Origin: Oxalobacteraceae bacterium UBA6704
GTDB taxonomy: Bacteria; Pseudomonadota; Gammaproteobacteria; Burkholderiales; Burkholderiaceae_D
Reading direction: 5' to 3'
DNA: 64,000 nt
Assembly (NCBI GenBank): GCA_002454505.1
Contig: DKJA01000130.1
Coordinates: 1-64,000, forward strand
The translations under genes were made by a program, and so were the position numbers. This document shows positions 17,147-25,251 of this stretch, piece by piece (the first letter of the stretch is position 1; every line of letters begins with the position of its first letter). Below the pieces are notes generated by a model. The model made no database searches. It worked only from the letters and a program-made list of their open reading frames with translations, and was not told where the DNA came from.

Positions 17147-17668
17147 ATGGATTCCATCAACCGCAACCAACCCGAACAGAACCACGCCGACCTGGCCGGC
17201 GCCGACGCCATCAAGCGCATCAAGGACATGGTCGACGAAGCAAAGAGCTGCTTCTTCGAGAGCAGCGGCGCCGACGTGCGGCCGATGTCCGTGCTGGACG
17301 TCGACGACGCCGGCAACCTGTGGTTCCTCAGCGCTGCCGACAGCCACAAGAACGCCGAAGTGGCCCGCGATGCGAAAGTGCGCCTGTACTTCCAGGCGTC
17401 CAAGCACTCCGGCTTCCTGTACCTGGACGGCATGGCGACGATCTCGGTGGACAAGGCAAAGATCCGCGAGCTGTGGAGCGCCGAACTGAAGACGTGGTTC
17501 ACCGAAGGCGAGGACGATCCCCGCATCACGGCGATCCGCGTGGTGCCCACCGGCGGCTACTACTGGGACAACAAGCACGGCAACCTGGTGGCCGGCATCA
17601 AGATCATGATCGGCGCCGCGATCGGCAAGACGCTCGACGATTCCATCGAAGGGCGCGTTCAGCCGTAA
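17147..17668 (+). CDS. Pyridoxamine 5'-phosphate oxidase-like (general stress protein 26) family
   Basis: A 173-residue protein with the split-barrel flavin-binding pattern: AGNLWFLSAADSHKNAEVARDAKVRLYFQ, then YLDGMATISVDKAKIRELW and the C-terminal GGYYWDNKHG. This is the general stress protein 26 subgroup of PNPOx-like proteins, which bind FMN/FAD or F420 but whose substrate is generally unknown. The start at 17147 has a strong GGAGGAG site; an ATG at 17120 is less well placed. It converges with the DUF1176 gene through a hairpin terminator. Confidence 0.88.
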   Translation: MDSINRNQPEQNHADLAGADAIKRIKDMVDEAKSCFFESSGADVRPMSVLDVDDAGNLWFLSAADSHKNAEVARDAKVRLYFQASKHSGFLYLDGMATISVDKAKIRELWSAELKTWFTEGEDDPRITAIRVVPTGGYYWDNKHGNLVAGIKIMIGAAIGKTLDDSIEGRVQP

Positions 17669-17682
17669 GCGTTACACCGTCA

Positions 17683-17720
17683 AAAACCGGTGACAGGCAC
17701 CATTTTCTGTCACCGGTTTT
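17683..17720. terminator. CCGGTGACAG hairpin repeat, second copy, between convergent genes
   Basis: AAAACCGGTGACAG (17683-17696) pairs perfectly with CTGTCACCGGTTTT (17707-17720) around a ten-base loop. It is the same element as at 14812 and again lies between two convergent stop codons, three bases before the DUF1176 stop. Confidence 0.85.
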
Positions 17721-17722
17721 CC

Positions 17723-18745
17723 TTACCGCTCTCCGCGCTGGACGTTGGCGACATAGGTCGGCAGGTCCCACGCGCCGCCGGCGGCCACCAGCCGGCACAT
17801 GCCTGTGGTGGCCGACAGCGTGGCCATGAAGCTGCGGCCATCCCACACCCATTCCTGTTTCGACCAGCAGTCGCCCAGCCCGCGCCCTTTTTGCGATGAC
17901 ATGATCGTGCCGGCCGCATAATCCGAACCGCTCACCGTGACGAGCACGGGCGAGTAGGGCGCTTCCCGGTTCGTCACGAAATAGCCGATGCCTGCGTTGT
18001 AGGCGCCCATCCAGCAGGCGCCGGAGACCAGCAGCTTGTCCGGCGTCAGGCGCACGGCGGTCAGCGTGTCCGCCGCGAGATCCGTGCAGTCTTCCTTGCC
18101 CAGAATGCCGCGGATGTCGCGCAGCAGCGCGGTGCGCGCCGATGGCGACAGCGTTTCATCCGTGGAACCGGCCGAGGCGGGCGTGATCACGGGCGGCGCC
18201 AGCGCCGGCAGCACGGTGTCTTCCGCCTTGCTTCCTTTCCGGATGGCGGCGCCGACGTTGCCGATGCGGCCCTGCCACTCGTCCATCTTCAGCAGCACGG
18301 CCGCGGCGCCCTTGCCGGACACGGTCCACGAGTGCTTGCCGTCGGTCCAGCGCAGCACGTTGTCCTTCGCCAGCGCGGCCACGAACGCTTGCGTCTGCGC
18401 GGGCGACAGCCGCTCCAGTCCCGTCTTCGGATCGTTCGTCAGCGCGCCCAGCGACCGACGGCCGATGTACATGGTCAGCGGGCCGGCCGGCGTGGGGGCC
18501 TGCTCGTCGTAGCTGCCCGGCTGCAGCGCCGCGGTGATGGGCTGGCGCGGGCCGCCCTTGCGTTCGAGGAGGATGGAGACGGCCGGCTGTTCGCGATCTT
18601 CCGACTGGTAGCCGGCGGCGCGGCAGGTGCGCGTGTTGTCGCAGGCGATTTCCCAGTCGTGATGACTGAAGTGGAGGCCTTCCGGCTGGCCGGCAAAGGC
18701 GGGGAGGGTGGTGGCGGCCAGCAGCGTGGCGAACAGAGGTTTCAT
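17723..18745 (-). CDS. DUF1176 domain-containing exported protein
   Basis: A 340-residue protein with signal peptide MKPLFATLLAATTLPAFAGQ. The mature part opens with the DUF1176 hallmark HHDWEIACDNTRTCRAAGY, and conserved cysteine/tryptophan segments follow: KEDCTD, SGACWMGAYNAG, GLGDCWSKQEWVWDG and TGMCRLV. DUF1176 proteins are periplasmic, of unknown function. The start at 18743-18745 was chosen over upstream in-frame codons because it gives the signal peptide directly. It lies downstream of gatB on the same strand, separated by a full palindromic repeat. Confidence 0.88.
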   Translation of the reverse strand: MKPLFATLLAATTLPAFAGQPEGLHFSHHDWEIACDNTRTCRAAGYQSEDREQPAVSILLERKGGPRQPITAALQPGSYDEQAPTPAGPLTMYIGRRSLGALTNDPKTGLERLSPAQTQAFVAALAKDNVLRWTDGKHSWTVSGKGAAAVLLKMDEWQGRIGNVGAAIRKGSKAEDTVLPALAPPVITPASAGSTDETLSPSARTALLRDIRGILGKEDCTDLAADTLTAVRLTPDKLLVSGACWMGAYNAGIGYFVTNREAPYSPVLVTVSGSDYAAGTIMSSQKGRGLGDCWSKQEWVWDGRSFMATLSATTGMCRLVAAGGAWDLPTYVANVQRGER

Positions 18746-18813
18746 TGGAGGGGTATCGGTGTGGGCGGAGCCGTCACGATACCAGCCAATCATGGAAAAG
18801 GGCGCCTGGGCGC

Positions 18814-18928
18814 GGGGACTGTCCCGGCGGGGCGGTACGGCGATCCGGCTGTCCCCTCTTCTGTTGTTGGCTGTATCTCCGAGGTCAAAGGCAACCCCGG
18901 GGACAGTCCCTTGCAGGGACAGTCCCCC
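18814..18928. repeat. Stop-proximal palindromic repeat, copy 3 (variant left arm)
   Basis: The left arm at 18814-18862 is the variant with GCGGTACGGCGATCCGGCTGTCCCC shared with the copy at 43702; the right arm at 18891-18928 is the common GGCAACCCCGGGGACAGTCCC-type arm. It ends eight bases from the gatB stop. Confidence 0.85.
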
Positions 18929-18935
18929 AACCAAC

Positions 18936-20396
18936 TCAACCAGCCAGCTTTTGCTTCAGCAGCTCGGTCAACTGGGCCGGATTGGCCTTGCCCTTCGATG
19001 CCTTCATCGCCTGGCCGATCAGCGCATTGATGGCCGCTTCCTTGCCGGCGCGGTACTGCTCCACCGATTTCTCGTTGTTGGCGAGGACTTCGTTGACGAT
19101 CGCTTCGAGCGCGCCCGTGTCGGAGATCTGCTTCAGGCCCTTCTGGTCGATGATCGCATCCACCAGATTGTCGTCGGACGATTGCGCATCCCACATCGCC
19201 GCGAACACTTCCTTGGCGATCTTGTTGGAGATCGTGCCGTCGGCGATGCGCTTCAGCATGCCGGCCAGCTGCGCCGGCGTGACAGGGGCATCGGCGATGT
19301 CCACATCGTTGCGGTTCAGCGTGGACGACACGTCGCCCATCAGCCAGTTCGCCGCCGCCTTGGCGTTTTCCTGGCCGGCCTTGGCGACCACGGCTTCGAA
19401 GTAGGTGGCCATCGCCTTCGACGACGTCAGCACCAGCGAATCGTATTCCGGCAGCTTGTACTCGCCGACGAAGCGCTCGCGCATCACGGCCGGCAGCTCC
19501 GGCATCGCGGCCTTCACGCGTTCGATCCATTCTGCCGAAATCGCCAGCGGCGGCAGGTCCGGGTCGGGGAAGTAGCGGTAGTCCTGCGCGTCTTCCTTGC
19601 TGCGCATTTCGCGCGTTTCCTTTTTATCGGGATCGTACAGGCGCGTGGCCTGCACCACGCGGCCGCCGTCCTCGATCAGCTCGATCTGGCGGCGCACTTC
19701 CACGTTCACTGCTTCCTCGATGAAGCGGAACGAGTTCAGGTTCTTGATCTCGCAGCGGGTGCCGAATTCCGTCTGGCCTTTCGGCCGCACGGACACGTTG
19801 ACGTCGCAGCGGAACGAGCCTTCCTGCATATTGCCGTCGCAGACACCCAGCCACATCACCAGGCCGTGCAGCGCCTTGGCATACGCGACCGCTTCCTGCG
19901 CGCTGCGGATCTCCGGCTCCGACACGATCTCCAGCAGCGGCGTGCCGGCGCGGTTCAGGTCGATGCCGGACATGCCGTGGTAATCCTCGTGCAGCGATTT
20001 GCCGGCGTCCTCTTCCAGGTGCGCGCGCGTCAGGTTGACGGTCTTGGTGACGAACTTGCCGTCCTTCTCGTAGCCGAACGTCAGCGAGCCGCCCTGCACG
20101 ACCGGGTCGTCCATCTGGCTGATCTGGTAGCCCTTCGGCAGGTCCGGATAGAAGTAGTTTTTACGGGCGAAGATCGACTGCGGCGCGATCTTCGCACCGA
20201 CGGCCAGGCCAAGGCGGATGGCGCGGTCGACGGCCTGCTTGTTCATCACCGGCAGCACGCCCGGCAGCGCCAGGTCGACGGGGCTGGCCTGCGTGTTCGG
20301 CTCGGCGCCGAAGGCCGTCGGCGAGCCGCTGAAGATTTTCGAATCGGTCGTGAGCTGCACGTGGTTCTCGAGACCGATGACGACTTCCCATTCCAT
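18936..20396 (-). CDS. gatB: Asp-tRNA(Asn)/Glu-tRNA(Gln) amidotransferase subunit B
   Basis: A 486-residue GatB with N-terminal MEWEVVIGLENHVQLTTDSKIF kinase-like domain and C-terminal YqeY-type tRNA-binding helical tail ending LTELLKQKLAG. It phosphorylates Glu- or Asp-mischarged tRNA and, with GatA and GatC, converts it to Gln- or Asn-tRNA. Last gene of the gatC-gatA-gatB operon, 18 bases after gatA. Length agrees with the family (about 475-490). A palindromic repeat lies eight bases past its stop. Confidence 0.97.
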   Translation of the reverse strand: MEWEVVIGLENHVQLTTDSKIFSGSPTAFGAEPNTQASPVDLALPGVLPVMNKQAVDRAIRLGLAVGAKIAPQSIFARKNYFYPDLPKGYQISQMDDPVVQGGSLTFGYEKDGKFVTKTVNLTRAHLEEDAGKSLHEDYHGMSGIDLNRAGTPLLEIVSEPEIRSAQEAVAYAKALHGLVMWLGVCDGNMQEGSFRCDVNVSVRPKGQTEFGTRCEIKNLNSFRFIEEAVNVEVRRQIELIEDGGRVVQATRLYDPDKKETREMRSKEDAQDYRYFPDPDLPPLAISAEWIERVKAAMPELPAVMRERFVGEYKLPEYDSLVLTSSKAMATYFEAVVAKAGQENAKAAANWLMGDVSSTLNRNDVDIADAPVTPAQLAGMLKRIADGTISNKIAKEVFAAMWDAQSSDDNLVDAIIDQKGLKQISDTGALEAIVNEVLANNEKSVEQYRAGKEAAINALIGQAMKASKGKANPAQLTELLKQKLAG

Positions 20397-20414
20397 AGTT
20401 TTCTCTTTTCTGTA

Positions 20415-21914
20415 TCAGATGCCGCTCGGAGCGCGCGTGTGCCAGTCGGTCGCCTGCTGGTACTGGTGGGCCACGTTCAGCAGCTTCGCCTCGGCGAAGT
20501 AGTTGCCGATGATCTGCAGGCCCACGGGGCGCTTGCCGTTCTTGTCGCCCTGGCCGAAACCGACCGGGATCGACATGCCGGGCAGGCCGGCCAGGCTGGT
20601 GGACAGCGTGAAGATGTCGGCCAGGTAGTTGGCGACCGGGTCGTCCGTCTTGTCGCCCAGGTCCCATGCCACGGTCGGCGCGACCGGCCCCATGATCACG
20701 TCGCAGACGGCGTTCGGGCCGGACAGCACATGGGCGAAATCGTTGGCGATCAGGCGGCGGATCTTCTGCGCCTTGACGTAGTAGGCGTCGTAGTAGCCGT
20801 GGCACAGCACGTAGGTGCCGACCATGATGCGGCGCTGCACTTCGGGGCCGAAGCCCTGCGCGCGCGTCTTCTTGTACATGTCCTGCAGGTCCTTGTAGCC
20901 TTCGGCGCGGAAGCCATAGCGCACGCCGTCGAAGCGCGACAGGTTCGACGATGCTTCTGCCGGTGCGATCATGTAGTAGGCCGGGATCGACAGCGCGGTG
21001 TTCGGCAGCGAGATGTCCACCAGCGTGGCGCCCAGTTCGACGAATTTGGCCAGCGCGGCGCGCACGGCCTGTTCGACGTCGGCGGCAAGGCCCTCGCCGA
21101 AGTATTCCTTCGGCACGCCGATCCGCAAGCCGGCCAGCGGCTCGTTCAGGTTGCGCGTGAAGTCTTCATGCACGCCGCCCTGTTCCGGCGCCAGGCTGGT
21201 CGAATCGCGTTCGTCGTAACCGGCCATCGAAGAGAGCAGCAGGGCGCAGTCCTCGGCCGTTTGCGCCATCGGGCCACCCTGGTCCAGCGACGACGCGAAC
21301 GCGATCATGCCGTAGCGGGACACGCGGCCATACGTCGGCTTGATGCCGGTGATGCCGCAGAAGGCTGCCGGCTGGCGGATCGAGCCGCCCGTGTCGGTGC
21401 CGGTGACGGCCGGCGCCAGGCGTGCGGCCACGGCGGCAGCGGAACCGCCGGACGAACCGCCCGGCACTGCCAGCTTGTCCCACGGGTTTTTCACGGCGCC
21501 GAACGCGGAGTTCTCGTTGCCGGAGCCCATCGCGAACTCGTCGCAATTGAGCTTGCCCAGGTGGACCATGCCGGCCGCATGCAGTTTCTCGACGACGGTG
21601 GCGTCGAACGGGCTCACGTAATCGCCCAGCATTTTCGAGCCGGCCGTGGAGCGCCAGCCGCGCGTGACGAAGATGTCCTTGTGCGCAATCGGCACGCCGG
21701 TCAGCGGGTGGGCATTGCCGGCGGCGAGGCGGGCATCGGCATCGGCCGCCTGGGCCAGCGTCAGCGCGCGGTCGACGTGGAGGAAGGCGTTCAGGTCGCT
21801 GCCCTGGGCGCTTTCGATGCGGTCGAGGAAGTGCGTCGCCAGCTCGGTGGCGGAAATCTCCTTCGCCTGCAGCAGCGTGGACAGCTCTTTGATGGTCTTG
21901 GTATGGATGGTCAT
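20415..21914 (-). CDS. gatA: Asp-tRNA(Asn)/Glu-tRNA(Gln) amidotransferase subunit A
   Basis: A 499-residue amidase-signature protein. The Lys-cisSer-Ser triad is visible in VPIAHKDIF, GGSSGGSAAAVAARLAP and TDTGGSIRQPAAFCG. GatA frees ammonia from glutamine and passes it to GatB. The start MTIHTKTIKELSTLLQAKEI at 21912-21914 lies 22 bases after the gatC stop. It works in the cytoplasm as part of GatCAB. Confidence 0.97.
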   Translation of the reverse strand: MTIHTKTIKELSTLLQAKEISATELATHFLDRIESAQGSDLNAFLHVDRALTLAQAADADARLAAGNAHPLTGVPIAHKDIFVTRGWRSTAGSKMLGDYVSPFDATVVEKLHAAGMVHLGKLNCDEFAMGSGNENSAFGAVKNPWDKLAVPGGSSGGSAAAVAARLAPAVTGTDTGGSIRQPAAFCGITGIKPTYGRVSRYGMIAFASSLDQGGPMAQTAEDCALLLSSMAGYDERDSTSLAPEQGGVHEDFTRNLNEPLAGLRIGVPKEYFGEGLAADVEQAVRAALAKFVELGATLVDISLPNTALSIPAYYMIAPAEASSNLSRFDGVRYGFRAEGYKDLQDMYKKTRAQGFGPEVQRRIMVGTYVLCHGYYDAYYVKAQKIRRLIANDFAHVLSGPNAVCDVIMGPVAPTVAWDLGDKTDDPVANYLADIFTLSTSLAGLPGMSIPVGFGQGDKNGKRPVGLQIIGNYFAEAKLLNVAHQYQQATDWHTRAPSGI

Positions 21915-21936
21915 ATTCTGTTCGCGGCGGCCGTGA

Positions 21937-22236
21937 TTAATCGATAACTTTGGGCACGAGGTACAGGCCGTCCTCGGTCTTCGGCGCGACCTTCTGGTAG
22001 TCGTCGCGCTTGTTCGGCTCGGTGGGCACGTCTTCGCGCAGGCGCAGCGCGACTTCCATGTGCGCGGCCAGCGGGTGGGCGAGGGGCGCGACGCCCTCGG
22101 TATCGACGGCCTGCATCTGCTCGGCCAGCGCGAAGATGCCGTTCAGCTTGTCCAGCATCGCCGCGGACTGGGTGTCGTCCATGTCGAGTTGCGCCAGCCT
22201 GGCGATGCGGTTTACGTCGGTGATGGTCAGGGACAT
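21937..22236 (-). CDS. gatC: Asp-tRNA(Asn)/Glu-tRNA(Gln) amidotransferase subunit C
   Basis: A 99-residue GatC with the family start MSLTITDVNRIARLAQLDM, a middle NGIFALAEQMQAVDTEGVAPLAHP and a C-terminal DDYQKVAPKTEDGLYLVPKVID tail that wraps around GatA. It stabilises the GatA-GatB interface. First gene of the operon; divergent from mreB with 285 bases between the start codons, which must hold promoters for both. Confidence 0.95.
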   Translation of the reverse strand: MSLTITDVNRIARLAQLDMDDTQSAAMLDKLNGIFALAEQMQAVDTEGVAPLAHPLAAHMEVALRLREDVPTEPNKRDDYQKVAPKTEDGLYLVPKVID

Positions 22237-22521
22237 GATCGGGGTGCGCGAAGCGTTTGGTTATTTTGTAACGTCGGTATCGATAAGACTTTTATAACAT
22301 CTGCTATCTGCCATGGATCCACGCGTTAAAACCCCGTCAACACCGCAAAAAACAGTCGTTACAGGGCCGCACTTTTGCGTGGATTTAGAGAAAATAGCCC
22401 GTGAATTATAAGGTAGAATGGCGGGTTGATGCGTTGCCGGCGCCCCAGGCAGCCGCCGCGTCCCCACCAGGACTCTTTCGACAACTGCCCCTGCGCGGGC
22501 ATAGAGCGCTACAGGATACTC

Positions 22522-23565
22522 ATGTTTGGTTTTTTACGCAGGTACATCTCCTCCGACCTGGCCATCGACCTCGGCACGGCAAACACCCTCATTTACGTAC
22601 GCGGTTCCGGCATCGTCCTCGATGAACCGTCCGTCGTCGCGATCCGCCAGGAAGGCGGCCCGAATGGCAAGAAAACCATCCAGGCCGTCGGCAAGGAAGC
22701 CAAGCAGATGCTGGGCAAGGTGCCCGGCAATATCGAGGCGATCCGCCCGATGAAGGATGGCGTGATCGCCGACTTCACCGTCACCGAGCAGATGCTCAAG
22801 CAGTTCATCCGCATGGTGCACGACTCGAAATTCTTCCGCCCGTCGCCGCGCATCATCATCTGCGTGCCGTGCGGTTCGACCCAGGTCGAGCGCCGCGCCA
22901 TCCGCGAATCGGCGCTCGGCGCCGGCGCGTCGCAGGTGTACCTGATCGAAGAGCCGATGGCCGCCGCGATCGGTGCCGGCCTGCCCGTCTCGGAAGCGAC
23001 CGGCTCGATGGTCGTCGACATCGGCGGCGGCACCACGGAAGTGGGCATCATCTCGCTGGGCGGCATGGTCTATAAAGGTTCCGTGCGCGTCGGCGGCGAC
23101 AAGTTCGACGAAGCCATCGTCAACTACATCCGCCGCAACTACGGCATGCTGATCGGCGAACAGACGGCCGAGGCGATCAAGAAGGCGATCGGCTCCGCGT
23201 TCCCGGGTTCCGAAGTGAAGGAGATGGAAGTCAAGGGCCGCAACCTGTCCGAAGGCATCCCGCGCTCGTTCACGATCTCGTCGAACGAGATCCTGGAAGC
23301 GCTGACCGACCCGCTGAACAATATCGTGTCCGCCGTGAAGAACGCGCTGGAACAGACGCCGCCGGAACTGGGTGCCGACATCGCCGAGAAGGGCATGATG
23401 CTGACGGGCGGCGGCGCGCTGCTGCGCGACCTGGACCGCCTGCTGATGGAAGAAACCGGCCTGCCGGTGCTGGTGGCCGAAGACCCGCTGACCTGCGTGG
23501 TGCGCGGCTCCGGCATGGCGCTCGAGCGGATGGACCAGCTGGGTTCGATCTTCTCGTACGAGTAA
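22522..23565 (+). CDS. mreB: Rod shape-determining protein MreB
   Basis: A 347-residue actin-like ATPase, identical in length to typical MreB. Motifs are the amphipathic N-terminus MFGFLRRYISSDLAIDLGTANTL, the phosphate loops and VVDIGGGTTEVGIISLGG. MreB filaments under the inner membrane direct lateral wall synthesis. Start at 22522 (MFGFLRRYIS) is the family start; the frame is open 32 codons upstream without conservation. First gene of an mreBCD-mrdAB-rlpA cluster. A short palindromic repeat stands five bases after its stop, between mreB and mreC. Confidence 0.97.
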   Translation: MFGFLRRYISSDLAIDLGTANTLIYVRGSGIVLDEPSVVAIRQEGGPNGKKTIQAVGKEAKQMLGKVPGNIEAIRPMKDGVIADFTVTEQMLKQFIRMVHDSKFFRPSPRIIICVPCGSTQVERRAIRESALGAGASQVYLIEEPMAAAIGAGLPVSEATGSMVVDIGGGTTEVGIISLGGMVYKGSVRVGGDKFDEAIVNYIRRNYGMLIGEQTAEAIKKAIGSAFPGSEVKEMEVKGRNLSEGIPRSFTISSNEILEALTDPLNNIVSAVKNALEQTPPELGADIAEKGMMLTGGGALLRDLDRLLMEETGLPVLVAEDPLTCVVRGSGMALERMDQLGSIFSYE

Positions 23566-23569
23566 ATCT

Positions 23570-23603
23570 GGGGACTGTCCCCTTGGGGACCGTCCCCGGG
23601 GTT
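23570..23603. repeat. Stop-proximal palindromic repeat, short copy in the mreB-mreC gap
   Basis: GGGGACTGTCCCC-TT-GGGGACCGTCCCC followed by GGGGTT, the left arm alone. It starts four bases after the mreB stop codon and may fold into a hairpin that attenuates or stabilises the message between mreB and mreC. Confidence 0.8.
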
Positions 23604-23655
23604 ATCCCCGGATCGCTAACCGAAGGGCCTTCCGTCGCCCTTCCATTTTGGATTT

Positions 23656-24720
23656 ATGGAATACAGTCCGCCGCCACTCTTCAAGCAAGGCGCGTCCGCA
23701 CGCGTCAAGGTGATGGTCTTCGCTTGCATTTCGATCGCCCTGCTGCTGTTCGATTCGCATGTGGGCGCGCTGACGGTGGCGCGCCAGGCCGTGGCCACCG
23801 TGCTGTATCCGCTGCAGGTGGTGGCGATGGCGCCGCGCGATGCGCTGGAAGGCATGGACAGCTACTTCTCCACGCTGTCGGCGCTTGAGAAGCAGGTGCG
23901 CGACCTCAAGACGCAGCAGATCGCGCTGGCCCACACGGTCCAGCAGGCCCAGCTCACGCAGGCCGAGAATGCGCAGCTGCGCCGCCTGCTCGAGGCGCGT
24001 GAAAAAGTGCCGGGCAAGACGATGCTGGCCGAAATCCTCTACGATGCGCGCGACGTGTTCACCCGCAAGGTGATCCTCGACCGCGGCACGCAGCAGGGCG
24101 TCAAGGCGGGCCTGCCCGTCATCGACAACCAGGGCGTGGTCGGCCAGGTCACGCGCGTGTTCCCGTTTACTTCCGAAGTCACGCTGCTCACCGACAAGGA
24201 GCAGGCCATCCCCGTGCAGGTGCTGCGCAACGGCCTGCGCAGCGTGGCCTATGGCCGCGGCCAGTCCGGCAACCTGGACCTGCGCTTCATGGCACCGAAT
24301 GCGGACGTGGTCGTCGGCGACATCCTGATCACGTCCGGCATCGACGGCGTGTACCCGGCCGGCCTGGCCGTGGCGCGCGTCACGCAGGTGGAGAACAGCG
24401 CCAACGGCATGTTCGGCCGCATCGTCTGCCAGCCGCTGGCCGGCATCGAACGCAATTCGCAGCTGCTGATCCTGATGTCGCTGCCGGAGATGCCGCCAAG
24501 GCCGCCGGAAGAAGACACGTCGAAGCCGAAGAAGAAGCCGGCGCCGAAGGATGCCGCCGCCGCTGCTCCTGCCGGCGCTGCTGCATCTCCTGCCGCAGCA
24601 CCGGCGGCAACCGGCCTGCGTCCCGCCGTCACGCCTGCCGCTGCGCCGGTCGCCGCCGCCACGCCGGGCCTGCGTCCGGCACCGGCCACGCCCGCCGCCG
24701 CGCCGAAGGAAACCCGATGA
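23656..24720 (+). CDS. mreC: Rod shape-determining protein MreC
   Basis: A 354-residue bitopic protein: short cytoplasmic start, a membrane helix near residues 17-38, a periplasmic coiled coil (about 72-115, with ALEKQVRDLKTQQIALAHTV), then two beta-barrel domains with VILDRGTQQGVKAGLPVIDNQGVVGQV. The last 65 residues are a Lys/Pro then Ala/Pro low-complexity tail, longer than in most MreC proteins. MreC links MreB and MreD to PBP2. The stop overlaps the mreD start (ATGA). Confidence 0.95.
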   Translation: MEYSPPPLFKQGASARVKVMVFACISIALLLFDSHVGALTVARQAVATVLYPLQVVAMAPRDALEGMDSYFSTLSALEKQVRDLKTQQIALAHTVQQAQLTQAENAQLRRLLEAREKVPGKTMLAEILYDARDVFTRKVILDRGTQQGVKAGLPVIDNQGVVGQVTRVFPFTSEVTLLTDKEQAIPVQVLRNGLRSVAYGRGQSGNLDLRFMAPNADVVVGDILITSGIDGVYPAGLAVARVTQVENSANGMFGRIVCQPLAGIERNSQLLILMSLPEMPPRPPEEDTSKPKKKPAPKDAAAAAPAGAAASPAAAPAATGLRPAVTPAAAPVAAATPGLRPAPATPAAAPKETR

Positions 24721-25229
24721 ACCGTCCCCAGTACATCCTGCTGCCCGTCAGCCCGATCTTCATCGCGGCCAGCCTGATCGTCGCCTTCATCCTGAACCTG
24801 ATGCCGTGGGGCCGCTTCATCGGCGCGCCCGACTTCGTCGCGCTGGTGCTGGTCTTCTGGGGCGTGCACCAGCCCCGCAAGGTGGGCATCGGCACCGCCT
24901 TCTTCCTCGGCCTGCTGATGGACGTGCACGACGCCACGCTGCTGGGCGAGAACGCGCTGGCCTACACGCTGCTGTCGTACTTCGCCATCATGATGCACCG
25001 GCGCGTGCTGTGGTTCCGCCTCAGCACCCAGGCGATGCACGTGCTGCCGCTGCTGCTGCTGGCGCAGGCCGTGCAGCTGGTGGTGCGCTTCGTCGTGTCC
25101 GGCAAGTTCCCCGGCTGGTTCTACTTCATCGAAAGCTTCGTGTCGGCGCTGCTGTGGCCCGTGGTGACGATCATCCTGCTGGCGCCGCAGCGCCGCGCCG
25201 TCGACAAGGACCACACCCGTCCGATCTGA
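24717..25229 (+). CDS. mreD: Rod shape-determining protein MreD
   Basis: A 170-residue integral membrane protein with about five or six hydrophobic helices; the family segment LMDVHDATLLGENALAYTLLSYF is clear. It starts in an ATGA overlap with mreC, and PBP2 begins 23 bases after its stop. MreD is part of the elongasome core at the inner membrane. Length is usual. Confidence 0.93.
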   Translation: MNRPQYILLPVSPIFIAASLIVAFILNLMPWGRFIGAPDFVALVLVFWGVHQPRKVGIGTAFFLGLLMDVHDATLLGENALAYTLLSYFAIMMHRRVLWFRLSTQAMHVLPLLLLAQAVQLVVRFVVSGKFPGWFYFIESFVSALLWPVVTIILLAPQRRAVDKDHTRPI

Positions 25230-25251
25230 CGACGGGTCAACGCGCGCACCG

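Noticed and set aside
18708..21947. A 1079-codon plus-strand frame covering gatB and gatA
   Set aside because: It is opposite two complete and well conserved genes and translates into His/Arg-rich low-similarity sequence; not a gene.
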